64,000 nucleotides of DNA, taken from NCBI RefSeq assembly GCF_048564905.1, contig NW_027328740.1, positions 74,404,662 to 74,468,661 on the forward strand, read 5' to 3'. The position numbers and the translations under genes are program-made. Below the pieces are notes generated by a model. The model searched no databases and was not told the origin of the DNA. It saw nothing but the letters and a program-made list of their open reading frames with translations. The DNA comes from Vicugna pacos. Lineage: Eukaryota > Chordata > Mammalia > Artiodactyla > Camelidae. This document shows, in pieces, positions 11,206 through 25,500 of the stretch. The stretch's first letter is position 1, and each line of letters begins with the position of its first letter.

Positions 11206-14200
11206 AAACGGCAGGCACTTCAAACCGGCAGTAGGAAACAGACTGAGAAACCAGAGTAAGGGTTTCTCCTGCAACCCGTTCCCTTTGTGCTGGATGAACG
11301 AACGTCTCTCCACATGCTCAGTTCTGAGAGATAAGTGTGTGTGAAAGCCGTCCTTCACCTAGCTTGAAGGGAACACAAAGTTTCTTTTCAGTTGCCAACT
11401 CCACTCCATACATATATATGGGGAGGTACAAGCTCCAACTCGGTTTTACAGTGAAAACGGCAGGCACTTCAAACCGGCACTAGGAAACAGACTGAGAAAC
11501 CAGAGTAAGGGTTTCTCCTGCAACCCGTTCCCTTTGTGCTGGATGAACGAACGTCTCTCCACATACTCAGTTCTGAGAGATAAGTGTGTGTGAAAGCCGT
11601 CCTTCACCTAGCTTGAAGGGAACACAAAGTTTCTTTTCAGTGGCCAACTCCACTCCATACATATATATGGGGAGGTACAAGCTCCAACTCGGTTTTACAG
11701 TGAAAACGGCAGGCACTTCAAACCGGCACTAGGAAACAGACTGAGAAACCAGAGTAAGGGTTTCTCCTGCAACCCGTTCCCTTTGTGCTGGATGAACGAA
11801 CGTCTCTCCACATGCTCAGTTCTGAGAGATAAGTGTGTGTGAAAGCCGTCCTTCACCTAGCTTGAAGGGAACACAAAGTTTCTTTTCAGTTGCCAACTCC
11901 ACTCCATACATATATATGGGGAGGTACAAGCTCCAACTCGGTTTTACAGTGAAAACGGCAGGCACTTCAAACCGGCACTAGAAAAACAGACTGAGAAACC
12001 ACAGTAAGGGTTTCTCCTGCAACCCGTTCCCTTTGTGCTGGATGAACGAACGTCTCTCCACATGCTCAGTTCTGAGAGATAAGTGTGTGTGAAAGCCGTC
12101 CTTCACCTAGCTTGAAGGGAACACAAAGTTTCTTTTCAGTTGCCAACTCCACTCCATACATATATATGGGGAGGTACAAGCTCCAACTCGGTTTTACAGT
12201 GAAAACGGCAGGCACTTCAAACCGGCACTAGGAAACAGACTGAGAAACCAGAGTAAGGGTTTCTCCTGCAACCCGTTCCCTTTGTGCTAGATGAACGAAC
12301 GTCTCTCCACATGCTCAGTTCTGAGAGATAAGTGTGTGTGAAAGCCGTCCTTCACCTAGCTTGAAGGGCACACAAAGTTTCTTTTCTGTGGCCAACTCCA
12401 CTCCATACATATATATGGTGAGGTACAAGCTCCAACTCGGGTTTACAGTGAAAACGGCAGGCACTTCAAACCGGCACTAGGAAACAGACTGAGAAACCAG
12501 AGTAAGGGTTTCTCCTGCAACCCGTTCCCTTTGTGCTGGATGAACGAACGTCTCTCCACATGCTCAGTTCTGAGAGATAAGTGTGTGTGAAAGCCGTCCT
12601 TCACCTAGCTTGAAGGGAACACAAAGTTTCTTTTCAGTTGCCAACTCCACTCCATACATATATATGGGGAGGTACAAGCTCCAACTCGGTTTTACAGTGA
12701 AAACGGCAGGCACTTCAAACCGGCACTAGGAAACAGACTGAGAAACCAGAGTAAGGGTTTCTCCTGCAACCCGTTCCCTTTGTGCTGGATGAACGAACGT
12801 CTCTCCACATGCTCAGTTCTGAGAGATAAGTGTGTGTGAAAGCCGTCCTTCACCTAGCTTGAAGGGAACACAAAGTTTCTTTTCAGTTGCCAACTCCACT
12901 CCTTACATATATATGGGGAGGTACAAGCTCCAACTCGGTTTTACAGTGAAAACGGCAGGCACTTCAAACCGGCACTAGGAAACAGACTGAGAAACCAGAG
13001 TAAGGGTTTCTCCTGCAACCCGTTCCCTTTGTGCTGGATGAACGAACGTCTCTCCACATGCTCAGTTCTGAGAGATAAGTGTGTGTGAAAGCCGTCCTTC
13101 ACCTAGCTTGAAGGGAACACAAAGTTTCTTTTCAGTTGCCAACTCCACTCCATACATATATATGGGGAGGTACAAGCTCCAACTCGGTTTTACAGTGAAA
13201 ACGGCAGGCACCTCAAACCGGCACTAGAAAAACAGACTGAGAAACCACAGTAAGGGTTTCTCCTGCAACCCGTTCCCTTTGTGCTGGATGAACGAACGTC
13301 TCTCCACATGCTCAGTTCTGAGAGATAAGTGTGTGTGAAAGCCGTCCTTCACCTAGCTTGAAGGGAACACAAAGTTTCTTTTCAGTTGCCAACTCCACTC
13401 CATACATATATATGGGGAGGTACAAGCTCCAACTCGGTTTTACAGTGAAAACGGCAGGCACTTCAAACCGGCACTAGGAAACAGACTGAGAAACCAGAGT
13501 AAGGGTTTCTCCTGCAACCCGTTCCCTTTGTGCTAGATGAACGAACGTCTCTCCACATGCTCAGTTCTGAGAGATAAGTGTGTGTGAAAGCCGTCCTTCA
13601 CCTAGCTTGAAGGGAACACAAAGTTTCTTTTCTGTGGCCAACTCCACTCCATACATATATATGGTGAGGTACAAGCTCCAACTCGGGTTTACAGTGAAAA
13701 CGGCAGGCACTTCAAACCGGCACTAGGAAACAGACTGAGAAACCAGAGTAAGGGTTTCTCCTGCAACCCGTTCCCTTTGTGCTGGATGAACGAACGTCTC
13801 TCCACATGCTCAGTTCTGAGAGATAAGTGTGTGTGAAAGCCGTCCTTCACCTAGCTTGAAGGGAACACAAAGTTTCTTTTCAGTTGCCAACTCCACTCCA
13901 TACATATATATGGGGAGGTACAAGCTCCAACTCGGTTTTACAGTGAAAACGGCAGGCACTTCAAACCGGCACTAGGAAACAGACTGAGAAACCAGAGTAA
14001 GGGTTTCTCCTGCAACCCGTTCCCTTTGTGCTAGATGAACGAACGTCTCTCCACATGCTCAGTTCTGAGAGATAAGTGTGTGTGAAAGCCGTCCTTCACC
14101 TAGCTTGAAGGGCACACAAAGTTTCTTTTCTGTGGCCAACTCCACTCCATACATATATATGGTGAGGTACAAGCTCCAACTCGGGTTTACAGTGAAAACG

Positions 14201-17200
14201 GCAGGCACTTCAAACCGGCACTAGGAAACAGACTGAGAAACCAGAGTAAGGGTTTCTCCTGCAACCCGTTCCCTTTGTGCTGGATGAACGAACGTCTCTC
14301 CACATGCTCAGTTCTGAGAGATAAGTGTGTGTGAAAGCCGTCCTTCACCTAGCTTGAAGGGAACACAAAGTTTCTTTTCAGTTGCCAACTCCACTCCATA
14401 CATATATATGGGGAGGTACAAGCTCCAACTCGGTTTTACAGTGAAAACGGCAGGCACTTCAAACCGGCACTAGGAAACAGACTGAGAAACCAGAGTAAGG
14501 GTTTCTCCTGCAACCCGTTCCCTTTGTGCTGGATGAACGAACGTCTCTCCACATGCTCAGTTCTGAGAGATAAGTGTGTGTGAAAGCCGTCCTTCACCTA
14601 GCTTGAAGGGAACACAAAGTTTCTTTTCAGTTGCCAACTCCACTCCTTACATATATATGGGGAGGTACAAGCTCCAACTCGGTTTTACAGTGAAAACGGC
14701 AGGCACTTCAAACCGGCACTAGGAAACAGACTGAGAAACCAGAGTAAGGGTTTCTCCTGCAACCCGTTCCCTTTGTGCTGGATGAACGAACGTCTCTCCA
14801 CATGCTCAGTTCTGAGAGATAAGTGTGTGTGAAAGCCGTCCTTCACCTAGCTTGAAGGGAACACAAAGTTTCTTTTCAGTTGCCAACTCCACTCCATACA
14901 TATATATGGGGAGGTACAAGCTCCAACTCGGTTTTACAGTGAAAACGGCAGGCACCTCAAACCGGCACTAGAAAAACAGACTGAGAAACCACAGTAAGGG
15001 TTTCTCCTGCAACCCGTTCCCTTTGTGCTGGATGAACGAACGTCTCTCCACATGCTCAGTTCTGAGAGATAAGTGTGTGTGAAAGCCGTCCTTCACCTAG
15101 CTTGAAGGGAACACAAAGTTTCTTTTCAGTTGCCAACTCCACTCCATACATATATATGGGGAGGTACAAGCTCCAACTCGGTTTTACAGTGAAAACGGCA
15201 GGCACTTCAAACCGGCACTAGGAAACAGACTGAGAAACCAGAGTAAGGGTTTCTCCTGCAACCCGTTCCCTTTGTGCTAGATGAACGAACGTCTCTCCAC
15301 ATGCTCAGTTCTGAGAGATAAGTGTGTGTGAAAGCCGTCCTTCACCTAGCTTGAAGGGAACACAAAGTTTCTTTTCTGTGGCCAACTCCACTCCATACAT
15401 ATATATGGTGAGGTACAAGCTCCAACTCGGGTTTACAGTGAAAACGGCAGGCACTTCAAACCGGCACTAGGAAACAGACTGAGAAACCAGAGTAAGGGTT
15501 TCTCCTGCAACCCGTTCCCTTTGTGCTGGATGAACGAACGTCTCTCCACATGCTCAGTTCTGAGAGATAAGTGTGTGTGAAAGCCGTCCTTCACCTAGCT
15601 TGAAGGGAACACAAAGTTTCTTTTCAGTTGCCAACTCCACTCCATACATATATATGGGGAGGTACAAGCTCCAACTCGGTTTTACAGTGAAAACGGCAGG
15701 CACTTCAAACCGGCACTAGGAAACAGACTGAGAAACCAGAGTAAGGGTTTCTCCTGCAACCCGTTCCCTTTGTGCTGGATGAACGAACGTCTCTCCACAT
15801 GCTCAGTTCTGAGAGATAAGTGTGTGTGAAAGCCGTCCTTCACCTAGCTTGAAGGGAACACAAAGTTTCTTTTCAGTTGCCAACTCCACTCCATACATAT
15901 ATATGGGGAGGTACAAGCTCCAACTCGGTTTTACAGTGAAAACGGCAGGCACTTCAAACCGGCACTAGGAAACAGACTGAGAAACCAGAGTAAGGGTTTC
16001 TCCTGCAACCCGTTCCCTTTGTGCTGGATGAACGAACGTCTCTCCACATGCTCAGTTCTGAGAGATAAGTGTGTGTGAAAGCCGTCCTTCACCTAGCTTG
16101 AAGGGAACACAAAGTTTCTTTTCAGTTGCCAACTCCACTCCATACATATATATGGGGAGGTACAAGCTCCAACTCGGTTTTACAGTGAAAACGGCAGGCA
16201 CTTCAAACCGGCACTAGGAAACAGACTGAGAAACTAGAGTAAGGGTTTCTCCTGCAACCCGTTCCCTTTGTGCTGGATGAACGAACGTCTCTCCACATGC
16301 TCAGTTCTGAGAGATAAGTGTGTGTGAAAGCCGTCCTTCACCTAGCTTGAAGGGAACACAAAGTTTCTTTTCAGTTGCCAACTCCACTCCATACATATAT
16401 ATGGGGAGGTACAAGCTCCAACTCGGTTTTACAGTGAAAACGGCAGGCACTTCAAACCGGCACTAGAAAAACAGACTGAGAAACCACAGTAAGGGTTTCT
16501 CCTGCAACCCGTTCCCTTTGTGCTGGATGAACGAACGTCTCTCCACATGCTCAGTTCTGAGAGATAAGTGTGTGTGAAAGCCGTCCTTCACCTAGCTTGA
16601 AGGGAACACAAAGTTTCTTTTCAGTTGCCAACTCCACTCCATACATATATATGGGGAGGTACAAGCTCCAACTCGGTTTTACAGTGAAAACGGCAGGCAC
16701 TTCAAACCGGCACTAGGAAACAGACTGAGAAACCAGAGTAAGGGTTTCTCCTGCAACCCGTTCCCTTTGTGCTAGATGAACGAACGTCTCTCCACATGCT
16801 CAGTTCTGAGAGTTAAGTGTGTGTGAAAGCCGTCCTTCACCTAGCTTGAAGGGCACACAAAGTTTCTTTTCTGTGGCCAACTCCACTCCATACATATATA
16901 TGGTGAGGTACAAGCTCCAACTCGGGTTTACAGTGAAAACGGCAGGCACTTCAAACCGGCACTAGGAAACAGACTGAGAAACCAGAGTAAGGGTTTCTCC
17001 TGCAACCCGTTCCCTTTGTGCTGGATTAACGAACGTCTCTCCACATGCTCAGTTCTGAGAGATAAGTGTGTGTGAAAGCCGTCCTTCACCTAGCTTGAAG
17101 GGAACACAAAGTTTCTTTTCAGTGGCCAACTCCACTCCATACATATATATGGGGAGGTACAAGCTCCAACTCGGTTTTACAGTGAAAACGGCAGGCACTT

Positions 17201-18767
17201 CAAACCGGCACTAGGAAACAGACTGAGAAACCAGAGTAAGGGTTTCTCCTGCAACCCGTTCCCTTTGTGCTGGATGAACGAACGTCTCTCCACATGCTCA
17301 GATCTGAGAGATAAGTGTGTGTGAAAGCCGTCCTTCACCTAGCTTGAAGGGAACACAAAGTTTCTTTTCAGTTGCCAACTCCACTCCATACTTATATATG
17401 GGGAGGTACAAGCTCCAACTCGGTTTTACAGTGAAAACGGCAGGCACTTCAAACCGGCACTAGGAAACAGACTGAGAAACCAGAGTAAGGGTTTCTCCTG
17501 CAACCCGTTCCCTTTGTGCTGGATGAACGAACGTCTCTCCACATGCTCAGTTCTGAGAGATAAGTGTGTGTGAAAGCCGTCCTTCACCTAGCTTGAAGGG
17601 AACACAAAGTTTCTTTTCAGTTGCCAACTCCACTCCATACATATATATGGGGAGGTACAAGCTCCAACTCGGTTTTACAGTGAAAACGGCAGGCACTTCA
17701 AACCGGCACTAGGAAACAGACTGAGAAACCAGAGTAAGGGTTTCTCCTGCAACCCGTTCCCTTTGTGCTGGATGAACGAACGTCTCTCCACATGCTCAGT
17801 TCTGAGAGATAAGTGTGTGTGAAAGCCGTCCTTCACATAGCTTGAAGGGAACACAAAGTTTCTTTTCAGTTCCCAACTCCACTCCATACATATATATGGG
17901 GAGGTACAAGCTCCAACTCGGTTTTACAGTGAAAACGGCAGGCACTTCAAACCGGCACTAGGAAACAGACTGAGAAACCAGAGTAAGGGTTTCTCCTGCA
18001 ACCCGTTCCCTTTGTGCTGGATGAACGAACGTCTCTCCACATGCTCAGTTCTGAGAGATAAGTGTGTGTGAAAGCCGTCCTTCACCTAGCTTGAAGGGAA
18101 CACAAAGTTTCTTTTCAGTTGCCAACTCCACTCCATACATATATATGGGGAGGTACAAGCTCCAACTCGGTTTTACAGTGAAAACGGCAGGCACTTCAAA
18201 CCGGCACTAGGAAACAGACTGAGAAACCAGAGTAAGGGTTTCTCCTGCAACCCGTTCCCTTTGTGCTGGATGAACGAACGTCTCTCCACATGCTCAGTTC
18301 TGAGAGATAAGTGTGTGTGAAAGCCGTCCTTCACCTAGCTTGAAGGGAACACAAAGTTTCTTTTCAGTTGCCAACTCCACTCCATACATATATATGGGGA
18401 GGTACAAGCTCCAACTCGGTTTTACAGTGAAAACGGCAGGCACTTCAAACCGGCACTAGAAAAACAGACTGAGAAACCACAGTAAGGGTTTCTCCTGCAA
18501 CCCGTTCCCTTTGTGCTGGATGAACGAACGTCTCTCCACATGCTCAGTTCTGAGAGATAAGTGTGTGTGAAAGCCGTCCTTCACCTAGCTTGAAGGGAAC
18601 ACAAAGTTTCTTTTCAGTTGCCAACTCCACTCCATACATATATATGGGGAGGTACAAGCTCCAACTCGGTTTTACAGTGAAAACGGCAGGCACTTCAAAC
18701 CGGCACTAGGAAACAGACTGAGAAACCAGAGAAAGGGTTTCTCCTGCAACCCGTTCCCTTTGTGCTA

Positions 18768-21700
18768 GATGAACGAACGTCTCTCCACATGCTCAGTTCT
18801 GAGAGATAAGTGTGTGTGAAAGCCGTCCTTCACCTAGCTTGAAGGGCACACAAAGTTTCTTTTCTGTGGCCAACTCCACTCCATACATATATATGGTGAG
18901 GTACAAGCTCCAACTCGGGTTTACAGTGAAAACGGCAGGCACTTCAAACCGGCACTAGGAAACAGACTGAGAAACCAGAGTAAGGGTTTCTCCTGCAACC
19001 CGTTCCCTTTGTGCTGGATGAACGAACGTCTCTCCACATGCTCAGTTCTGAGAGATAAGTGTGTGTGAAAGCCGTCCTTCACCTAGCTTGAAGGGAACAC
19101 AAAGTTTCTTTTCAGTGGCCAACTCCACTCCATACATATATATGGGGAGGTACAAGCTCCAACTCGGTTTTACAGTGAAAACGGCAGGCACTTCAAACCG
19201 GCACTAGGAAACAGACTGAGAAACCAGAGTAAGGGTTTCTCCTGCAACCCGTTCCCTTTGTGCTGGATGAACGAACGTCTCTCCACATGCTCAGTTCTGA
19301 GAGATAAGTGTGTGTGAAAGCCGTCCTTCACCTAGCTTGAAGGGAACACAAAGTTTCTTTTCAGTGGCCAACTCCACTCCATACATATATATGGGGAGGT
19401 ACAAGCTCCAACTCGGTTTTACAGTGAAAACGGCAGGCACTTCAAACCGGCACTAGGAAACAGACTGAGAAACCAGAGTAAGGGTTTCTCCTGCAACCCG
19501 TTCCCTTTGTGCTGGATGAACGAACGTCTCTCCACATGCTCAGATCTGAGAGATAAGTGTGTGTGAAAGCCGTCCTTCACCTAGCTTGAAGGGAACACAA
19601 AGTTTCTTTTCAGTTGCCAACTCCACTCCATACATATATATGGGGAGGTACAAGCTCCAACTCGGTTTTACAGTGAAAACGGCAGGCACTTCAAACCGGC
19701 ACTAGGAAACAGACTGAGAAACCAGAGTAAGGGTTTCTCCTGCAACCCGTTCCCTTTGTGCTGGATGAACGAACGTCTCTCCACATGCTCAGTTCTGAGA
19801 GATATGTGTGTGTGAAAGCCGTCCTTCACCTAGCTTGAAGGGAACACAAAGTTTCTTTTCAGTTGCCAACTCCACTCCATACATATATATGGGGAGGTAC
19901 AAGCTCCAACTCGGTTTTACAGTGAAAACGGCAGGCACTTCAAACCGGCACTAGAAAAACAGACTGAGAAACCAAAGTAAGGGTTTCTCCTGCAACCCGT
20001 TCCCTTTGTGCTGGATGAACGAACGTCTCTCCACATGCTCAATTCTGAGAGATAAGTGTGTGTGAAAGCCGTCCTTCACCTAGCTTGAAGGGAACACAAA
20101 GTTTCTTTTCAGTTGCCAACTCCACTCCATACATATATATGGGGAGGTACAAGCTCCAACTCGGTTTTACAGTGAAAACGGCAGGCACTTCAAACCGGCA
20201 CTAGGAAACAGACTGAGAAACCAGAGTAAGGGTTTCTCCTGCAACCCGTTCCCTTTGTGCTAGATGAACGAACGTCTCTCCACATGCTCAGTTCTGAGAG
20301 ATAAGTGTGTGTGAAAGCCGTCCTTCACCTAGCTTGAAGGGCACACAAAGTTTCTTTTCTGTGGCCAACTCCACTCCATACATATATATGGTGAGGTACA
20401 AGCTCCAACTCGGTTTTACAGTGAAAACGGCAGGCACTTCAAACCGGCACTAGGAAACAGACTGAGAAACCAGAGTAAGGGTTTCTCCTGCAACCCGTTC
20501 CCTTTGTGCTGGATGAACGAACGTCTCTCCACATGCTCAGTTCTGAGAGATAAGTGTGTGTGAAAGCCGTCCTTCACCTAGCTTGAAGGGAACACAAAGT
20601 TTCTTTTCAGTGGCCAACTCCACTCCATACATATATATGGGGAGGTACAAGCTCCAACTCGGTTTTACAGTGAAAACGGCAGGCACTTCAAACCGGCACT
20701 AGGAAACAGACTGAGAAACCAGAGTAAGGGTTTCTCCTGCAACCCATTCCCTTTGTGCTGGATGAACGAACGGCTCTCCACATGCTCAGTTCTGAGAGAT
20801 AAGTGTGTGTGAAAGCCGTCCTTCACCTAGCTTGAAGGGAACACAAAGTTTCTTTTCAGTTGCCAACTCCACTCCATACATATATATGGGGAGGTACAAG
20901 CTCCAACTCGGTTTTACAGTGAAAACGGCAGGCACTTCAAACCGGCACTAGAAAAACAGACTGAGAAACCACAGTAAGGGTTTCTCCTGCAACCGGTTCC
21001 CTTTGTGCTGGATGAACGAACGTCACTCCACATGCTCAGTTCTGAGAGATAAGTGTGTGTGAAAGCCGTCCTTCACCTAGCTTGAAGGGAACACAAAGTT
21101 TCTTTTCAGTTGCCAACTCCACTCCATACTTATATATGGGGAGGTACAAGCTCCAACTCGGTTTTACAGTGAAAACGGCAGGCACTTCAAACCGGCACTA
21201 GGAAACAGACTGAGAAACCAGAGTAAGGGTTTCTCCTGCAACCCGTTCCCTTTGTGCTGGATGAACGAACGGCTCTCCACATGCTCAGTTCTGAGAGATA
21301 AGTGTGTGTGAAAGCCGTCCTTCACCTAGCTTGAAGGGAACACAAAGTTTCTTTTCAGTTGCCAACTCCACTCCATACATATATATGGGGAGGTACAAGC
21401 TCCAACTCGGTTTTACAGTGAAAACGGCAGGCACTTCAAACCGGCACTAGAAAAACAGACTGAGAAACCAGAGTAAGGGTTTCTCCTGCAACCGGTTCCC
21501 TTTGTGCTGGATGAACGAACGTCTCTCCACATGCTCAGTTCTGAGAGATAAGTGTGTGTGAAAGCCGTCCTTCACCTAGCTTGAAGGGAACACAAAGTTT
21601 CTTTTCAGTTGCCAACTCCACTCCATACTTATATATGGGGAGGTACAAGCTCCAACTCGGTTTTACAGTGAAAACGGCAGGCACTTCAAACCGGCACTAG

Positions 21701-22506
21701 GAAACAGACTGAGAAACCAGAGTAAGGGTTTCTCCTGCAACCCGTTCCCTTTGTTCTGTATGAACGAACGGCTCTCCACATGCTCAGTTCTGAGAGATAA
21801 GTGTGTGTGAAAGCCGTCCTTCACCTAGCTTGAAGGGAACACAAAGTTTCTTTTCAGTTGCCAACTCCACTCCATACATATATATGGGGAGGTACAAGCT
21901 CCAACTCGGTTTTACAGTGAAAACGGCAGGCACTTCAAACCGGCACTAGAAAAACAGACTGAGAAACCACAGTAAGGGTTTCTCCTGCAACCGGTTCCCT
22001 TTGTGCTGGATGAACGAACGTCTCTCCACATGCTCAGTTCTGAGAGATAAGTGTGTGTGAAAGCCGTCCTTCACCTAGCTTGAAGGGAACACAAAGTTTC
22101 TTTTCAGTTGCCAACTCCACTCCATACTTATATATGGGGAGGTACAAGCTCCAACTCGGTTTTACAGTGAAAACGGCAGGCACTTCAAACCGGCACTAGG
22201 AAACAGACTGAGAAACCAGAGTAAGGGTTTCTCCTGCAACCCGTTCCCTTTGTGCTGGATGAACGAACGTCTCTCCACATGCTCAGATCTGAGAGATAAG
22301 TGTGTGTGAAAGCCGTCCTTCACCTAGCTTGAAGGGAACACAAAGTTTCTTTTCAGTGGCCAACTACACTCCATACATATATATGGGGAGGTACAAGCTC
22401 CAACTCGGTTTTACAGTGAAAACGGCAGGCACTTCAAACCGGCACTAGGAAACAGACTGAGAAACCAGAGTAAGGGTTTCTCCTGCAACCCGTTCCCTTT
22501 GTGCTG
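18768..22506. repeat. 3,739-bp tandem duplication, copy A (15-mer)
   Basis: Rare variants recur exactly 3,739 bp later: GGGCAC 18844/22583, GATC 19543/23282, ATATGTG 19802/23541, TTCTGTATG 21754/25493 and AACTACACT near 22365/26104. The length is 15 x 249 + 4, matching its four 250-bp monomers (19926, 20923, 21422, 21921). The left edge lies between 18767 (A here, G in the partner) and 18844. Confidence 0.9.
20923..22419. repeat. 499-bp dimer HOR, three copies
   Basis: Three dimers start at 20923, 21422 and 21921. Each is a 250-bp monomer (mostly with CAACCGGTTCC) followed by a 249-bp monomer that begins after CTTATATATGG. The second monomer of the first two dimers has GAACGGCTCTCC; that of the third has CAGATCTGAG. 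The trio was then copied to 24662-26158 with the 3,739-bp duplication. This is the shortest HOR period in the window. Confidence 0.87.
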
Positions 22507-25500
22507 GATGAACGAACGTCTCTCCACATGCTCAGTTCTGAGAGATAAGTGTGTGTGAAAGCCGTCCTTCACCTAGCTTGAAGGGCACACAAAGTTTCTT
22601 TTCTGTGGCCAACTCCACTCCATACATATATATGGTGAGGTACAAGCTCCAACTCGGGTTTACAGTGAAAACGGCAGGCACTTCAAACCGGCACTAGGAA
22701 ACAGACTGAGAAACCAGAGTAAGGGTTTCTCCTGCAACCCGTTCCCTTTGTGCTGGATGAACGAACGTCTCTCCACATGCTCAGTTCTGAGAGATAAGTG
22801 TGTGTGAAAGCCGTCCTTCACCTAGCTTGAAGGGAACACAAAGTTTCTTTTCAGTGGCCAACTCCACTCCATACATATATATGGGGAGGTACAAGCTCCA
22901 ACTCGGTTTTACAGTGAAAACGGCAGGCACTTCAAACCGGCACTAGGAAACAGACTGAGAAACCAGAGTAAGGGTTTCTCCTGCAACCCGTTCCCTTTGT
23001 GCTGGATGAACGAACGTCTCTCCACATGCTCAGTTCTGAGAGATAAGTGTGTGTGAAAGCCGTCCTTCACCTAGCTTGAAGGGAACACAAAGTTTCTTTT
23101 CAGTGGCCAACTCCACTCCATACATATATATGGGGAGGTACAAGCTCCAACTCGGTTTTACAGTGAAAACGGCAGGCACTTCAAACCGGCACTAGGAAAC
23201 AGACTGAGAAACCAGAGTAAGGGTTTCTCCTGCAACCCGTTCCCTTTGTGCTGGATGAACGAACGTCTCTCCACATGCTCAGATCTGAGAGATAAGTGTG
23301 TGTGAAAGCCGTCCTTCACCTAGCTTGAAGGGAACACAAAGTTTCTTTTCAGTTGCCAACTCCACTCCATACATATATATGGGGAGGTACAAGCTCCAAC
23401 TCGGTTTTACAGTGAAAACGGCAGGCACTTCAAACCGGCACTAGGAAACAGACTGAGAAACCAGAGTAAGGGTTTCTCCTGCAACCCGTTCCCTTTGTGC
23501 TGGATGAACGAACGTCTCTCCACATGCTCAGTTCTGAGAGATATGTGTGTGTGAAAGCCGTCCTTCACCTAGCTTGAAGGGAACACAAAGTTTCTTTTCA
23601 GTTGCCAACTCCACTCCATACATATATATGGGGAGGTACAAGCTCCAACTCGGTTTTACAGTGAAAACGGCAGGCACTTCAAACCGGCACTAGAAAAACA
23701 GACTGAGAAACCAAAGTAAGGGTTTCTCCTGCAACCCGTTCCCTTTGTGCTGGATGAACGAACGTCTCTCCACATGCTCAATTCTGAGAGATAAGTGTGT
23801 GTGAAAGCCGTCCTTCACCTAGCTTGAAGGGAACACAAAGTTTCTTTTCAGTTGCCAACTCCACTCCATACATATATATGGGGAGGTACAAGCTCCAACT
23901 CGGTTTTACAGTGAAAACGGCAGGCACTTCAAACCGGCACTAGGAAACAGACTGAGAAACCAGAGTAAGGGTTTCTCCTGCAACCCGTTCCCTTTGTGCT
24001 AGATGAACGAACGTCTCTCCACATGCTCAGTTCTGAGAGATAAGTGTGTGTGAAAGCCGTCCTTCACCTAGCTTGAAGGGCACACAAAGTTTCTTTTCTG
24101 TGGCCAACTCCACTCCATACATATATATGGTGAGGTACAAGCTCCAACTCGGTTTTACAGTGAAAACGGCAGGCACTTCAAACCGGCACTAGGAAACAGA
24201 CTGAGAAACCAGAGTAAGGGTTTCTCCTGCAACCCGTTCCCTTTGTGCTGGATGAACGAACGTCTCTCCACATGCTCAGTTCTGAGAGATAAGTGTGTGT
24301 GAAAGCCGTCCTTCACCTAGCTTGAAGGGAACACAAAGTTTCTTTTCAGTGGCCAACTCCACTCCATACATATATATGGGGAGGTACAAGCTCCAACTCG
24401 GTTTTACAGTGAAAACGGCAGGCACTTCAAACCGGCACTAGGAAACAGACTGAGAAACCAGAGTAAGGGTTTCTCCTGCAACCCATTCCCTTTGTGCTGG
24501 ATGAACGAACGGCTCTCCACATGCTCAGTTCTGAGAGATAAGTGTGTGTGAAAGCCGTCCTTCACCTAGCTTGAAGGGAACACAAAGTTTCTTTTCAGTT
24601 GCCAACTCCACTCCATACATATATATGGGGAGGTACAAGCTCCAACTCGGTTTTACAGTGAAAACGGCAGGCACTTCAAACCGGCACTAGAAAAACAGAC
24701 TGAGAAACCACAGTAAGGGTTTCTCCTGCAACCGGTTCCCTTTGTGCTGGATGAACGAACGTCACTCCACATGCTCAGTTCTGAGAGATAAGTGTGTGTG
24801 AAAGCCGTCCTTCACCTAGCTTGAAGGGAACACAAAGTTTCTTTTCAGTTGCCAACTCCACTCCATACTTATATATGGGGAGGTACAAGCTCCAACTCGG
24901 TTTTACAGTGAAAACGGCAGGCACTTCAAACCGGCACTAGGAAACAGACTGAGAAACCAGAGTAAGGGTTTCTCCTGCAACCCGTTCCCTTTGTGCTGGA
25001 TGAACGAACGGCTCTCCACATGCTCAGTTCTGAGAGATAAGTGTGTGTGAAAGCCGTCCTTCACCTAGCTTGAAGGGAACACAAAGTTTCTTTTCAGTTG
25101 CCAACTCCACTCCATACATATATATGGGGAGGTACAAGCTCCAACTCGGTTTTACAGTGAAAACGGCAGGCACTTCAAACCGGCACTAGAAAAACAGACT
25201 GAGAAACCAGAGTAAGGGTTTCTCCTGCAACCGGTTCCCTTTGTGCTGGATGAACGAACGTCTCTCCACATGCTCAGTTCTGAGAGATAAGTGTGTGTGA
25301 AAGCCGTCCTTCACCTAGCTTGAAGGGAACACAAAGTTTCTTTTCAGTTGCCAACTCCACTCCATACTTATATATGGGGAGGTACAAGCTCCAACTCGGT
25401 TTTACAGTGAAAACGGCAGGCACTTCAAACCGGCACTAGGAAACAGACTGAGAAACCAGAGTAAGGGTTTCTCCTGCAACCCGTTCCCTTTGTTCTGTAT

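Larger units (their letters stand above)
499..17672. repeat. Long-range duplication, copy 1
   Basis: Rare variants in this stretch recur in the same order at 47824-64000. Offset +47,325: CCAGCAC 518/47843, GATAAC 995/48320, CTACA 1348/48673, a 248-bp monomer 2242/49567, GTAATGG near 4036. Offset +48,322: TGGTGAG 5691/54013, CTAG 8799/57121, CCTTAC 12901/61223. Offset +46,578: ACTAGAG 16233/62811. Offset +46,328: TTAAG 16813/63141 and GATC 17301/63629. The right end is set by the window edge in copy 2. The left end is where the match fails before base 499. Confidence 0.93.
10707..20922. repeat. HOR block of [250-bp][T-type] modules
   Basis: Seven successive units each start with a 250-bp monomer, followed at once by a T-type monomer: 10707-11952, 11953-13198 (5-mers, 1,246 bp), 13199-14942 (7-mer, 1,744), 14943-16437 (6-mer, 1,495), 16438-18430 (8-mer, 1,993), 18431-19925 (6-mer, 1,495) and 19926-20922 (4-mer, 997). 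The variants CACCTCAAACC (13211, 14955) and CTCCTTAC (12901, 14645) are both 1,744 bp apart, so 13199-14942 was duplicated as a block. Confidence 0.88.
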
